A stretch of 64,000 bases of DNA from Allokutzneria sp. A3M-2-11 16 (GCF_024213555.1 NZ_JANAVO010000001.1:2356001-2420000), one strand, 5' to 3'; numbered from the stretch's first letter, positions 52,188-62,229 are shown. The notes: generated by a model from the letters alone, not told the origin. Numbers and translations are program-made.

Positions 52188-54160
52188 TTCGTCCCCACCT
52201 TCTTGGCCTTGGTGAACTTCACCTTGGCCACTCGCTTCGCGCCCGCGCCCGGAGCCTGCTTCTGGCCCCACTCGTAGGTGCCGATGTAGAGCTGGTCCTC
52301 GGTGTCACGGAAGCTCAGCAGCACCGTGTTCGCGCCGTAGCGGATCATGCTCAGCTCGGTCGCGGACACGCCCGGGTCGCTCACCAGCTCCCACGCGAGG
52401 AAGGTCCCGTCGTTGCCCTGCTCGGTGAAGTACAGGGCGCCGTTGGCGTCCCGCGCGCTGATCGCGGGCAGGCCGTTCGGGCTGGTGGTCGCCTGCGGCT
52501 CACCGGCGAAGGCGCGGTCGCCGACGACCTTCCACGTGGCGTCCTTGAAACCGCCCCACTTGTTGGAGCCGGTGATGACGCGGATCTTGCCGTCGCTGCC
52601 GCGCGCGACGACGGACTGACCGCCGCCGGGCTGCTCGATCACCGTCGGGCGGCTCACGAACGTCACGTCGGCGGTGAGCTTCTGCCAGTAGGTGCCGGTG
52701 CTGGGCACGTGGTCCGGCGCGACGTCGACGTACTGGATCGCGCCCCACTTGTCGAGCGCGAAGATCCGGTTGTCCCGGCCCGCGCGCAGCACGGCGGGGG
52801 CGTCCGGGGTGAAGGCGGTGGTCTCCGGGTGGACGGACACCTTGCGCCACGGGCCGAACGCGCCGTTCTGGCCGACCTGGGTGCGCTGCCACAGCCAACC
52901 GCCACCGTCGAAGGCGTAGACCGACAGCTCGTTGAACTCGTTGCGGATGATCGCGGGCTCACTGCCCATGCGGCCGTTGAGCGCGTCACCGAGCTGCCAG
53001 GTGCGGCCGAAGGTGCTGCGCTGCATGTCGGAGTCGACGTTCTGCGTCACCAGGTGCTGCGTTCCGTCGAGGGCCATCCCGACCGCCGGAACACCGTTGG
53101 CGCCGTCGTGCCCGCCCGCGGCGTGCACCTCCAGCTCCAGGTTGCCCGGAGCCTGCTGGATCGCGTCGACCACGCGGCGGTCGGTGCCCACGAAGCTGTG
53201 GTGGATGCGCCCGTCAGCGGAGACGGAGAGGTTGGTGCGCGCGTTGTTCTTGCGCCACACCTGCGGGCGCTCGGGCACCAGCGGCTGCGCCGGGCCGCAC
53301 TGGTCGGTGAACGCGGTGATGTCCGCCTCCGCCGTCCAGTTCGACACGAGGACCTTGCCGGAGCGCGGGTCCAGCTTCCTGTCGGTCACGCGGTGCCACT
53401 TGAGCTGGCCGTCCTTGGTCATCCCGTAGACGACCTCGCCGCCGGGGGAGAACAGGCGGGTGAACTGCTGCCAACCACCGTTGCCGATCTCCACACCGGT
53501 CTCGTCGATCCAGCGCTGCGAGGTGGCGTTGTAGTGGTGGCGGAACAGCTTGCCCGCGTTGTCGCGCCCGTAGATCACGCCGTCGAAGGTCGTGAAGATC
53601 GCGTTGTAGCGGTCCCAGCCCTTGGCGAGCATGCGCGCCGGGCCCCAGACGCGGGCCTGCGCGTTGTACGGGTTGACCCACAGCTCACCGTTGGCCTCCA
53701 CGGTGTACATGTGGTTGAAGCCGTCGAAGGCCACGCGGTTGCGGAACTCGGGCGTCAGGAACTTCTTGATCCACTCGCCGCGGGCGATGACGTCGAAGGC
53801 CTGTCCGGGCGGCGGGGCGTCCCAGCCGGTGCCGTTCCACCGCCAGCGGTGGATCTCGCCCTCCTTGATGAAGGCGTACACCGAGCCGTTCGGGCCCGCG
53901 ATGGTGCGGCCGGTCCACCCGGTGCCGACGAGCTTGTTCTCACCCCACTTGGGCTCGCCGTTGGCGGGGTCGAGGTGGTTGTTGAGCCAGAGTCCGCCGT
54001 TCGGGTCCACGCCGAGCGTGCGGATCGAGCTGGTGCAGGTGAGCTCCTGCTGCGGAGCCTTGGGTGCGGCGGTCGCCGCTCCGGAGAGGACCAGCGTCGA
54101 AGCGACGGTGGCCGCTACTGAGAGCGCGCGGAACCGCGCGCCCGTGTTACTGGGCGTCAT
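52184..54160 (-). CDS. Secreted tachylectin-like beta-propeller protein (paralogue B)
   Basis: 658 residues with signal peptide (about 1-32), the same two-part layout as paralogue A and high identity in the first propeller (shared TLGVDPNGGLWLN, GEIHRWRWNGTGWDAPPPGQ, LKWHRVTD). The second half is more divergent, including an HAAGGHDGANGVPAVGMA stretch with a different blade register, so ligand preference may have split. It ends in a basic KAKKVGTK tail. ATG 54160 has GGGGGAA upstream and the first gene of the pair starts here. Both may be secreted lectins or cell-surface glycan binders. Confidence 0.82.
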   Translation of the reverse strand: MTPSNTGARFRALSVAATVASTLVLSGAATAAPKAPQQELTCTSSIRTLGVDPNGGLWLNNHLDPANGEPKWGENKLVGTGWTGRTIAGPNGSVYAFIKEGEIHRWRWNGTGWDAPPPGQAFDVIARGEWIKKFLTPEFRNRVAFDGFNHMYTVEANGELWVNPYNAQARVWGPARMLAKGWDRYNAIFTTFDGVIYGRDNAGKLFRHHYNATSQRWIDETGVEIGNGGWQQFTRLFSPGGEVVYGMTKDGQLKWHRVTDRKLDPRSGKVLVSNWTAEADITAFTDQCGPAQPLVPERPQVWRKNNARTNLSVSADGRIHHSFVGTDRRVVDAIQQAPGNLELEVHAAGGHDGANGVPAVGMALDGTQHLVTQNVDSDMQRSTFGRTWQLGDALNGRMGSEPAIIRNEFNELSVYAFDGGGWLWQRTQVGQNGAFGPWRKVSVHPETTAFTPDAPAVLRAGRDNRIFALDKWGAIQYVDVAPDHVPSTGTYWQKLTADVTFVSRPTVIEQPGGGQSVVARGSDGKIRVITGSNKWGGFKDATWKVVGDRAFAGEPQATTSPNGLPAISARDANGALYFTEQGNDGTFLAWELVSDPGVSATELSMIRYGANTVLLSFRDTEDQLYIGTYEWGQKQAPGAGAKRVAKVKFTKAKKVGTK

Positions 54161-54327
54161 GTTTGTGTTCCCCCATGCCGATTCCGGGCCCTGGAGCGGG
54201 CACCGGCTCCCCGACGCGGTGGGCCGAGGCCCACCGCAAGGGTGAGCATTCCTCGGAACCGGGGGCTGGTCAATGCGATGAATGCCGCAAAGTCCCAGGT
54301 AACAGGTCACAGCGTAACGCCATGAGA

Positions 54328-54364
54328 ACGGCCCGCCGCCCTCTACTACGGGGCGACGGGCCGT
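54328..54364 (-). terminator. Terminator after the trehalose-phosphatase fusion gene
   Basis: A 14-bp stem with one mismatch (54328-54341 with 54351-54364) and a 9-nt loop, 12 bp beyond the fusion gene stop. Confidence 0.8.
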
Positions 54365-54375
54365 GACAAGAAATT

Positions 54376-56910
54376 TCAGGCTTGCTTCGAGAGGAGCTGT
54401 GCGCAGCGGATGAGTCCGATGTGGGAGTACGCCTGGGGGTGGTTGCCCAGGGAGCGTTCGGCGATGGGGTCGTATTCCTCGGGGAGCAGGCCGGTGGGTC
54501 CGGCGCAGTCGACCATTTGTTGGAAGAGTTCTTCTGCTTCGGTGCGGCGTCCGGTGAGCAGGTAGGACTCGATCATCCAGGCGGCGCAGATGTGCCAGCC
54601 GCCTTCGGTTCCGGGGAGTCCGTCGTCGCGGTGGTAGCGGTAGACGGTGACGCCGGAGCGGAGTTCGGCTTCGGTGGCGGTGACGGTGGCTTGGAAGCGC
54701 TCGTCCTGGGGGTCGATCAGCCCGGACAGTCCGATGTGGAGGGTCGCCGCGTCCAGGTCCGGCCCGTCGTAGGCCGTCGCGTAGGACTGGACCTCCTCGT
54801 TCCACCCGTGCTCGACCACGTCCGCGCGAATGGTGTCGCGCAGCTCGGCCCAGCTCGCCTCGGCCTTGCGGCCGTAGGTGTCCGCGAGCTTGATCGCGCG
54901 GTCCAAGGTCACCCAGCACATCACCTTGGAGTAGACGCGGTGCCGCGGCGCGGCGCGCTCCTCCCAGATGCCGTGGTCCGGCTCGTGCCAGCGGCGGCTG
55001 ACGGCCTCGGCCATCGCCTCGACCATCCGCCAGTCCTCGTCGGTGAGCTTGCCGCGCGCCTCGGTGACCATCGCGACGAGATCCACGATGGGGCCGAACA
55101 CGTCGAGCTGGACCTGCTGGTTGGCCAGGTTGCCCACGCGCACCGGGCGGGAGCCCGCGTAGCCGGGAAGCGTGTCGATGACCGCTTCCGGCCCCAAGTG
55201 CGTGCCGTGCAACGTGTACAGCGGGTGCAGCCGCTCCGGGCCGGGCAGCGTGGCGAGCACGCCGTGCACCCAGGTCAGGTACTTCTCCGCCTCGGTGGTG
55301 GAGCCCAGCCGGACGAGCGCCTGCGCGGACAGGGCCGCGTCGCGGATCCAGCAGTAGCGGTAGTCCCAGTTGCGGACCCCGCCGATCTCCTCCGGCAGCG
55401 ACGTCGTCGCCGCGGCGAGGAACGCGCCGGTCTCGTCGTGCTGGAGGCCCTTGAGCGTCAGGGCCGAGCGGGCGACCAGGTCGCGCTGCACCTCGGGCAG
55501 CTTCAGCGTGGCCAGCCAGTCGGTCCAGTAGCTGCCCGCGCGGGCCCGGCGGTCGGCCTCGCTGACCTCGGCGGGGCCGAGGTAGTCGCTGCCGCACCGG
55601 AGTTCCAGCACGAGCGGCTGGTTCGGGCTCACCTCGACCACGGCCTGCGCGGACTCGTGCTGGCCGTCGGAGGTGATCGTCCACTCCACGCCCGGCGCGC
55701 GCAGCACGATCGGGTCGGAGGTGCCGAGCACCCGCAGACCGTCCGGCTCGGCGGCGAGCTTCACCGCGACCTGGCCGAACTCCGGACGCGGCGCGAAGTC
55801 GATCACGGCGCGGGTGTTGCCCGAGATGACCCGGACGATCTCCGTGCGGTGCGGCGGCGCGTAGTGGTCGAGGTAGTCGGTGACCAGCAGCTTCGACCAG
55901 CGGGTCTCCACCGTCATGGTGCCCGGCAGGTAGCGCTGGCCCAGCGGCAGGCCGTTGCGCTCCGGCTTGATGCCGAAGACGCCTGCGGTCGGGCCGCCGA
56001 GCAGGTCGGCGAACACCGCGCCGGAGTCCGGCTCGGGGTGGCACAGCCAGGTGACCTTGGCGTCCGGTGTCAGCAGCGCGACCGAGCGCTCGTTGGCCAG
56101 CATGGAGATGCGCTCGATCGGCACCGCCTGCTCGCCGTAGAGCCAGGTGCGGCGCTCCTCCATGAGGAAGGCGAGCACCCTGGCGACGTCGGTGGTGTCG
56201 GTGATCTTGTACGCCGCCTGCGTCTCGCCGTCGCCGACCTTGATGCCCAGGTCCGGGCCGGTCAGCCGGGCGAACGCCTTCTCGTCGGTGACGTCGTCGC
56301 CGACGAAGATCGCGGCGGTCGCGCCGACCTGGTGGCGCAGCACGTCCAGCGCGTGGCCCTTGTCGGTCTGCACCACGGCCAGCTCGATCACGGCCTTGCC
56401 CTCGGTGACCTGGACACCGTCCCAGGTGCAGGGGCCGCCGCGGAGGGCCGTGAAGACGCGCTCGCCGACGGCGGGCTCGGCGCGGCGCACGTGCACCGCG
56501 ACGCTGGCCGGCTTCATCTCCAGGTGCACGCCTTCGGCACCGTCGATGATCGTTTCCAGCTCGTTCTTGATCTTGGTGAGCAGTTGGCGTGCCGCGGCGT
56601 CCAGCGCGTGCACGAAACCGACGTCGAACTCCGAGCCGTGGCTGCCGACCAGGTGCACCTCGGAAGGCAGCCGGGACAGCGTGGCGAGGTCGCGCAGGGC
56701 GCGCCCGGAGATCACAGCGACGGTCGTGGACGACAGGGTGGCCAGCGACCGCAGCGCGTTCACCGACTCCGGCAGCGGGCGGGCCTGCTCCGGGTCGGCG
56801 ACGATGGGCGCCATCGTTCCGTCGTAGTCACACGCGATCAGCAGCCGCGGAGTGCGGGCCAGCTGTACGAGCGCGCGACGAAGCTCGGCGGGAAGGGCTT
56901 CGGCGGTCAA
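54376..56910 (-). CDS. Trehalose-6-phosphate phosphatase fused to a GH15-family domain
   Basis: 844 residues. The N-terminal OtsB-like HAD phosphatase (1 to about 250) has DYDGT (28-32), VISGRALRDL and VGDDVTDEKAF. From about 255 a glycoside hydrolase family 15 module follows, with GVRNWDYRYCWIRDAA and catalytic-type Glu candidates in GIWEERAAP and GLLPEEYDP. One chain could therefore both make trehalose and split an alpha-glucoside (trehalase- or glucoamylase-like), or the GH15 part may bind rather than cleave. In M. tuberculosis OtsB1 is fused to a different (GH65-type) glycosidase. It lies 85 bp downstream of otsA on the same strand. Confidence 0.92.
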   Translation of the reverse strand: MTAEALPAELRRALVQLARTPRLLIACDYDGTMAPIVADPEQARPLPESVNALRSLATLSSTTVAVISGRALRDLATLSRLPSEVHLVGSHGSEFDVGFVHALDAAARQLLTKIKNELETIIDGAEGVHLEMKPASVAVHVRRAEPAVGERVFTALRGGPCTWDGVQVTEGKAVIELAVVQTDKGHALDVLRHQVGATAAIFVGDDVTDEKAFARLTGPDLGIKVGDGETQAAYKITDTTDVARVLAFLMEERRTWLYGEQAVPIERISMLANERSVALLTPDAKVTWLCHPEPDSGAVFADLLGGPTAGVFGIKPERNGLPLGQRYLPGTMTVETRWSKLLVTDYLDHYAPPHRTEIVRVISGNTRAVIDFAPRPEFGQVAVKLAAEPDGLRVLGTSDPIVLRAPGVEWTITSDGQHESAQAVVEVSPNQPLVLELRCGSDYLGPAEVSEADRRARAGSYWTDWLATLKLPEVQRDLVARSALTLKGLQHDETGAFLAAATTSLPEEIGGVRNWDYRYCWIRDAALSAQALVRLGSTTEAEKYLTWVHGVLATLPGPERLHPLYTLHGTHLGPEAVIDTLPGYAGSRPVRVGNLANQQVQLDVFGPIVDLVAMVTEARGKLTDEDWRMVEAMAEAVSRRWHEPDHGIWEERAAPRHRVYSKVMCWVTLDRAIKLADTYGRKAEASWAELRDTIRADVVEHGWNEEVQSYATAYDGPDLDAATLHIGLSGLIDPQDERFQATVTATEAELRSGVTVYRYHRDDGLPGTEGGWHICAAWMIESYLLTGRRTEAEELFQQMVDCAGPTGLLPEEYDPIAERSLGNHPQAYSHIGLIRCAQLLSKQA

Positions 56911-56954
56911 CGCCTGCTCCTACGGGGGCGTCGAAGGGGCAACGAAAGTATGTG

Positions 56955-56986
56955 GAAAGCCGGCCGGAAATATGAATCCGGCTTTC
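56955..56986 (-). terminator. Hairpin between otsA and the phosphatase fusion gene
   Basis: A 9-bp stem (GAAAGCCGG at 56955-56963 with 56978-56986) and 14-nt loop follow the otsA stop. It may terminate part of the transcription or separate expression of the two trehalose genes; a T-run is present only in the plus direction. Confidence 0.45.
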
Positions 56987-56995
56987 TTTGTGCGC

Positions 56996-58438
56996 TTACG
57001 CGTTGTGCATCTCCTGCGCGCCTAGTGCCTCAAGGAACGAGCGTGCCCAACGGTCGACGTCGTGCGTGAGTACTTGGCGGCGTAGAGCGCGCATCCTACG
57101 GCGGCCCTCCGCCGGGTCCACGTCGAGGGCGGCCTGCAGCGCGTTCTTCACGCCGTCCAAATCGTGTGGGTTGACGAGGAACGCGCTGGTGAGTTCCGCG
57201 GCGGCGCCCGCGAACTCACTGAGCACGAGCGCACCCCCCAGGTCGTGTCGAGTGGCCACGTACTCCTTGCAGACCAGGTTCATACCATCCCGGACCGGCG
57301 TCACCACCATCACGTCGGCGGCGCAGAAGTACGCGACCAGCTCCTTCCGGTCCACGGACTGGTGCAGGTAGTGCACCGCGGGATGGCCGATCTTGCCGAA
57401 CTGGCCGTTGATCCGGCCGACCAGACCCTCGATGTCGTCGCGCATCTGCTGGTAGTGCTCGACCCGCTCCCGGCTCGGCGTCGCCAGCTGCACCATGATC
57501 ACGTCCTCCGGGTCGATGCGGCCCTCCGCCAGCATCTCCCCGAGCGCGTGCAACCGGACGTCGATGCCCTTCGTGTAGTCCAGACGATCGACACCCAACA
57601 TGATTTTCTTCGGGTTGCCCAGCTCGTTGCGGATCTCCTGCGCCCGCTTCTGCACGTCCGGGTCGTGCGCCAGCGCGTCCAGCCCCGCCGAGTCGATGGA
57701 GATCGGGAACGCCCCCACCCGCACCATCCGGTCCCCGTTGGGCACCACGCCCGGCCGGGTCCGCACGCCCACGGCACCCCGGCTCGGCTCCAGTCCCAGC
57801 AGGCGGCGGGCCAGCCAGAGGAAGTTCTGCGCGCCCCCGGGCCGGTGGAACCCGACCAGGTCCGCGCCCAGCAGGCCGCGGATGATCTCCGTCCGCCACG
57901 GCAGCTGCTGGAACAGCTCCACCGGCGGGAACGGGATGTGCAGGAAGAAACCGATCCGCACGTCCGGCCTGCGCTCCCGCAGCATCGCCGGGACCAGCTG
58001 CAGCTGGTAGTCCTGGACCCACACCGTCGCCCCCGGCGCCGCCGCCTCCGCCGTCGCGTCCGCGAAGCGCCGGTTCACCCGGACATAGGCCTCCCACCAG
58101 TGCCGGTGGTACACCGGCGGCGCCACCACGTCGTGGTAGAGCGGCCACAGCGTCCCGTTGGAGAAACCCTCGTAGTAGTCGGCGACCTCCTTGGCCGACA
58201 ACGGAACCGGGTGCAGGTGCACCCCCGTGTCCTCGAACGGCTCCACCTCGACGTCCGGCACACCCGGCCAGCCCACCCACGCGCCGCTGCGGCTGCGCAG
58301 GAACGGCTCCAGCGCCGAGACCAGCCCACCCGGACTGCGCTTCCAGCGTTCTGTGCCGTCATCCAGGCGTTCCAGGTCGACCGGCAAGCGGTTGGCTACA
58401 ACGATGAAATCGGCCTTCGACACTGGCGAGCTCGCCAC
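56996..58438 (-). CDS. otsA: Trehalose-6-phosphate synthase OtsA
   Basis: 480 residues, GT20 family. It transfers glucose from a nucleotide sugar (UDP- or ADP-glucose) to glucose-6-phosphate. Motifs are VANRLPVD at the start, [12 protein letters not shown] (about 35-46), [23 protein letters not shown] with the substrate Arg and Lys, and [17 protein letters not shown] 58438 has GAGGAGG 9 nt upstream. The neighbouring phosphatase would finish trehalose synthesis, an osmolyte and storage role shared with the ectoine operon 2.0 kb further on. Confidence 0.96.
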   Translation of the reverse strand: MASSPVSKADFIVVANRLPVDLERLDDGTERWKRSPGGLVSALEPFLRSRSGAWVGWPGVPDVEVEPFEDTGVHLHPVPLSAKEVADYYEGFSNGTLWPLYHDVVAPPVYHRHWWEAYVRVNRRFADATAEAAAPGATVWVQDYQLQLVPAMLRERRPDVRIGFFLHIPFPPVELFQQLPWRTEIIRGLLGADLVGFHRPGGAQNFLWLARRLLGLEPSRGAVGVRTRPGVVPNGDRMVRVGAFPISIDSAGLDALAHDPDVQKRAQEIRNELGNPKKIMLGVDRLDYTKGIDVRLHALGEMLAEGRIDPEDVIMVQLATPSRERVEHYQQMRDDIEGLVGRINGQFGKIGHPAVHYLHQSVDRKELVAYFCAADVMVVTPVRDGMNLVCKEYVATRHDLGGALVLSEFAGAAAELTSAFLVNPHDLDGVKNALQAALDVDPAEGRRRMRALRRQVLTHDVDRWARSFLEALGAQEMHNA

Positions 58439-58724
58439 CGGAAAACGCCTCCTCGGCTGCCTGGCTGGATGAGCTGTGCGGAACAGGCGACCAAGGGGAG
58501 ATTAGCCACATCCGGCACACCCCACGCCTGGCCGTTATCGCCGTCACATTCCGTCAGTTCATCGGCGCCCCAGCGCCCGCCTTGAGCCGCCGAACGGCCC
58601 CTATGACCTGCGCCGAGTCTCGCTGCTGATCATCTCTAGGTTGCTTGCGGTTGAACGCCGTCCCGGTCTGCACGAGCCATCGGTGTGCTTACGATGTGCA
58701 CGGGTCACCCTCCCACCGACCCAC
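58439..58724. other. Gene-free stretch before tRNA-Thr
   Basis: 286 bp upstream of otsA and of the tRNA. I see no coding region or repeat; promoters for both directions are expected here but no consensus is clear. Confidence 0.5.
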
Positions 58725-58797
58725 GCTGGTGTAGCTCAATTGGCAGAGCACCCGCCTTGTAAGCGGAAGGTTGCGGGTTCGAGTCCCGCCACCAGCT
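58725..58797 (+). tRNA. tRNA-Thr (anticodon TGT)
   Basis: 73 nt. Acceptor GCTGGTG pairs with CACCAGC, the D arm is GCTC/GAGC, and the T arm is GCGGG-TTCGAGT-CCCGC. The anticodon loop CTTGTAA gives TGT. The anticodon stem has four pairs plus a C-A at its top, and the discriminator is T. CCA is not encoded. Confidence 0.95.
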
Positions 58798-58831
58798 CTC
58801 GGCTGTTCGGTGGTCGGTTCCAGCCTTGGCC

Positions 58832-58971
58832 GGGGTTGGGTGGTCTTCAAGTACACCGAACCCCCACTCCGGCGGTCTCTAACGACACCAAACCCCCAGC
58901 CATGGCGGGGTTTGTCGTGGTTAGAGACGGATTTGGCAGGGGTATGCGGTACTTGAAGACCACCCAACCCC
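58832..58971. repeat. Family A palindromic repeat, longest copy
   Basis: Perfect 23-bp terminal inverted repeats (58832-58854 with 58949-58971), containing GTCTTCAAGTAC, enclose about 94 bp with an inner partial stem. It lies 34 bp downstream of tRNA-Thr. Confidence 0.87.
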
Positions 58972-59120
58972 GCTGGAACCGCCAGCCAGCGTCGGCTTTA
59001 CCTGGGGTGCGCGTGCCATACGCTCATCGCGAGGGCCGGGGTTTCATCCCGTGCCCCCGAGAGGCCCAAGGGCACGCGCAAGGGGCCCCAGGTCAAGCCG
59101 ACACCAACGCAACCAGCCCC

Positions 59121-59184
59121 TCCCGCTGGAAGCCCAGCCGCGTCTCGCTGGAAGTTCAGCCGTCTCCCGCTGGAGGCGTGATCG
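59121..59184 (+). repeat. 22-bp tandem repeat, about 2.6 units
   Basis: Units start at 59121, 59143 and 59165, each beginning TCYCGCTGGARG; the first two also share CAGCCG. They lie in the otherwise empty 58972-59265 stretch before the aldo/keto reductase gene. Confidence 0.7.
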
Positions 59185-59265
59185 ACTGGGTTGAAACGCC
59201 AGTCGGGGTGGGCGGCGGGCTGAACTAAGCTGCCAGGCGCAACGCACAGCGGTGATCGGAGACGC

Positions 59266-60294
59266 ATGCCCTACCAGGCCGAGCCCAGTCGCTACGACCG
59301 CATGACCTACCGCAGGTGTGGGCGCAGCGGACTGGACCTGCCCGCGGTCTCCCTGGGGCTGTGGCAGAACTTCGGAGCGGACCGGAGCTACGTCGACGGG
59401 CGCGACATCGTGTTGCGGGCGTTCGACTGGGGCGTAACGCATTTCGACCTCGCGAACAACTACGGGCCGCCGTACGGCTCCGCCGAGGAGAACTTCGGGC
59501 GGATGCTCGCGACGGACCTGCGGGGCTACCGCGACGAGCTGGTGATCTCCACCAAGGCGGGCTACGACATGTGGCCGGGGCCGTACGGCAACGGTGGTTC
59601 GCGGAAGTACCTGATGAGCTCCCTGGACGCCTCGCTGGGCCGCCTGGGGCTGGACTACGTCGACATCTTCTACTCGCACCGGTTCGACCCGGACACGCCG
59701 CTGGAAGAGACGATGGGCGCGCTCGCCTCCGCGGTGCGGCAGGGCAAGGCGCTCTACGTCGGGATCTCCTCGTACTCCGCGGCGAAGACCCGCGAGGCGC
59801 ACGCGATCCTGCGCGACCTCGGCGTCCCGGTGCTGATCCACCAGCCGTCCTACTCCATGCTCAACCGCTGGATCGAGACGGAGCTGCTGGACGCGCTCGG
59901 CGAACTGGGCATCGGTTGCATCGCGTTCTCGCCGCTGGCGCAGGGCATGCTGACCGACCGCTACCTCAACGGCGTTCCGGAGGGCTCGCGCGCCAGCCAG
60001 CAGGGCTCGCTGCGGCCGGAGCACCTCAGCGACGAGAACCTGGCGCGGGTGCGGGCGCTGAACGAGGTAGCCGCCGCGCGCGGGCAGAGCCTCGCCCAAC
60101 TCGCGCTGGCGTGGGCGCTGCGCGATGATCGGGTCACCTCGGTGCTCATCGGTGCCAGTTCGGTGCGCCAGCTGGAGCAGAACCTCACCGCGCTGGACCG
60201 GCTGGACCTCTCCACCGACGAGCTGAACGCGATCGACAGGCACGCGGTGGAGTCGGGCATCGACCTGTGGGCCACCTCGCGCAAGTCCGGCTGA
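59266..60294 (+). CDS. Aldo/keto reductase (YghZ/GPR-like)
   Basis: 342 residues, a TIM-barrel NADPH oxidoreductase. Catalytic-type residues are in THFDLANNYGPPYGSAEENF (Asp, Tyr) and later a Lys in STKAGYDMWPGPYG and a His in YSHRFDPDTPLEE. The GYDMWPGPYG segment and overall length match E. coli YghZ, which reduces L-glyceraldehyde 3-phosphate and methylglyoxal. ATG 59266 has GGAGA upstream. It probably detoxifies reactive aldehydes. Confidence 0.9.
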   Translation: MPYQAEPSRYDRMTYRRCGRSGLDLPAVSLGLWQNFGADRSYVDGRDIVLRAFDWGVTHFDLANNYGPPYGSAEENFGRMLATDLRGYRDELVISTKAGYDMWPGPYGNGGSRKYLMSSLDASLGRLGLDYVDIFYSHRFDPDTPLEETMGALASAVRQGKALYVGISSYSAAKTREAHAILRDLGVPVLIHQPSYSMLNRWIETELLDALGELGIGCIAFSPLAQGMLTDRYLNGVPEGSRASQQGSLRPEHLSDENLARVRALNEVAAARGQSLAQLALAWALRDDRVTSVLIGASSVRQLEQNLTALDRLDLSTDELNAIDRHAVESGIDLWATSRKSG

Positions 60295-60434
60295 GCGCCT
60301 CTAACAAAGTCGTTCACGAGAAGGCAAGCGTTACGTAGCCTTCATCACGCATGTTTCTGCAAATGCGCAGGCACATGGGCTGTGCGATCTTGGGTGACTG
60401 GCGTGAAAAAATTACTCTGTTACGTTCACATGAC

Positions 60435-60932
60435 ATGGCAGAAAGCCGCCAACAACTCCTGCAGATCGATCATCCGAGCCTTGCCGATGGGGCCGAGATG
60501 TGGCGGGTCGCGCGCGATTCCGGGACCCTGGACCTGAATTCTCCCTATGCCTATCTGTTGTGGTGCAGGGACTTTGCCGAAACGTCCGCGGTCGCTCGTA
60601 CGGAAACAGGTTTAGCGGGGTTCGTCACCGGGTACATGCGTCCGGATGAGCGCGAGACCCTCATGGTGTGGCAGGTCGGGGTCGACGCCGCCCACCGGGG
60701 CCAGGGTGTGGCGTCCTCGCTGCTCCAAGCCGTGGTGGAGCGGGCGGTGGGCCGGGGTGCGCGGTGGCTGGAGACCACCATCACCGCCGACAACCGGGCC
60801 TCCATCGCCCTGTTCTCCGCGCTCGCGCGACACCGCGGTGCCCGGCTCTCGGTGGGTGGCCTGTTCGGTGACGAGCTGTTCGCGGGCACCCATATCGCAG
60901 AGGATCTCTATCGCATAGGTCCTTTCGTCTAG
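60435..60932 (+). CDS. ectA: L-2,4-diaminobutyrate N-acetyltransferase
   Basis: 165 residues, GNAT fold. It acetylates diaminobutyrate in ectoine synthesis. Landmarks are GTLDLNSPYAYLLWCRDF, the acetyl-CoA loop DAAHRGQGVASSLL and TTITADNRASIALF. ATG 60435 matches the usual N-terminal length; a frame open from 60351 has no signal. No ribosome site is clear, and a TACGTT hexamer just upstream leaves a leaderless mRNA possible. First gene of ectABCD. Confidence 0.95.
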   Translation: MAESRQQLLQIDHPSLADGAEMWRVARDSGTLDLNSPYAYLLWCRDFAETSAVARTETGLAGFVTGYMRPDERETLMVWQVGVDAAHRGQGVASSLLQAVVERAVGRGARWLETTITADNRASIALFSALARHRGARLSVGGLFGDELFAGTHIAEDLYRIGPFV

Positions 60933-60987
60933 TCGCTCTCCGCCCAAAGTATCCCGAGTCCGCTGACGGATGATCGGACGGTTTTCC

Positions 60988-62229
60988 ATGGAAATTTTCG
61001 AGGCACTAGAGTCGGAAGTCAGGTCGTATTGCCGCGGCTGGCCGACGGTATTCGACACCGCTACGGGCAGTCATATGATCGACGAGGACGGTAACCGCTA
61101 CCTCGACTTCTTCGCGGGCGCGGGCGCGCTGAACTACGGGCACAACCCGCCCGAGTTGAAGCGGGAACTGCTCGGCTATCTCGCCCGGGACGGGGTCACC
61201 CACGGGCTGGACATGAGCACCAGCGCCAAGCGGAGGTTCCTGGAGACCTTCCAGCGCGTCGTGCTGGCCCCGCGCGGCCTGGACTACAAGCTCCAGTTCC
61301 CCGGGCCGACCGGGGCGAACTCGGTGGAGTCCGCGCTGAAGCTGGCCCGCAAGGTCACCGGCCGCGAGCCGGTCGTCAGCTTCACCAACGCCTTCCACGG
61401 GATGAGCCTCGGCGCGCTCGCGGTCACCGGCAACGCGATGAAGCGCGGCGGCGCCGGGGTGCCGCTCGCGCACGCGGTGACGATGCCCTTCGACAACTAC
61501 CTCGACGGTCAGATGCCGGACTTCCTGTGGTTCGAGCGGATGCTGCTGGACAGCGGCAGCGGCCTGGACAAGCCCGCCGCGGTGATCGTGGAGACGGTGC
61601 AGGGCGAGGGCGGCATCAACGTGGCGCGCGCGGAGTGGCTGCGCGGGCTCTCCGAGCTGTGCGGGCGGCACGGCATGCTGCTGATCGTTGACGACATCCA
61701 GATGGGCTGCGGCCGCACGGGCCCGTTCTTCAGCTTCGAGGAAGCCGGGATCACCCCCGACATCGTCTGCCTGTCCAAGTCGATCAGCGGCTACGGACTC
61801 CCGCTGTCGCTGACGCTGATCAAGCCGGAGCACGACATCTGGGAGCCGGGCGAGCACAACGGCACCTTCCGCGGCAACAACCCGGCGTTCGTCACCGCCA
61901 CCGCGGCGCTGGAGACGTTCTGGGCCGACGACGCCCTCGAGCGGTCCACGCTGGCCAAGGGCGAGTGGATCAACTCCGAGCTGTCCGCGCTGGCCGCGTC
62001 GGGCGAGGGGATGTCCGTGCGCGGTCGGGGACTCGCGCAGGGGCTGGTCTTCGAGCAGGCCGACCGCGCGGGCAAGGCGTGCCGGGCCTCCTTCGACCGG
62101 GGCCTGCTGGTGGAGACCTCGGGGCCGGAGGGCGAGGTCGCCAAGCTGATGCCCGCGCTGACCATCACCGATGCCGAGCTGGAACGGGGACTCGCCCTGT
62201 TCGCCGATGCCGTGAGGAGCTGCCAGTGA
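60988..62229 (+). CDS. ectB: Diaminobutyrate-2-oxoglutarate transaminase
   Basis: 413 residues, class III PLP aminotransferase. It makes L-2,4-diaminobutyrate from aspartate semialdehyde. The PLP Lys lies in [12 protein letters not shown], with the Asp in [15 protein letters not shown]. Start ATG 60988 gives the family's [14 protein letters not shown] start. The stop overlaps ectC by GTGA. Confidence 0.96.
   Translation: MEIFEALESEVRSYCRGWPTVFDTATGSHMIDEDGNRYLDFFAGAGALNYGHNPPELKRELLGYLARDGVTHGLDMSTSAKRRFLETFQRVVLAPRGLDYKLQFPGPTGANSVESALKLARKVTGREPVVSFTNAFHGMSLGALAVTGNAMKRGGAGVPLAHAVTMPFDNYLDGQMPDFLWFERMLLDSGSGLDKPAAVIVETVQGEGGINVARAEWLRGLSELCGRHGMLLIVDDIQMGCGRTGPFFSFEEAGITPDIVCLSKSISGYGLPLSLTLIKPEHDIWEPGEHNGTFRGNNPAFVTATAALETFWADDALERSTLAKGEWINSELSALAASGEGMSVRGRGLAQGLVFEQADRAGKACRASFDRGLLVETSGPEGEVAKLMPALTITDAELERGLALFADAVRSCQ

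Noticed and set aside
58641-59228. A plus-strand frame covering tRNA-Thr and the repeat
   Set aside because: It translates a tRNA and a palindromic element, so it cannot be a real gene.
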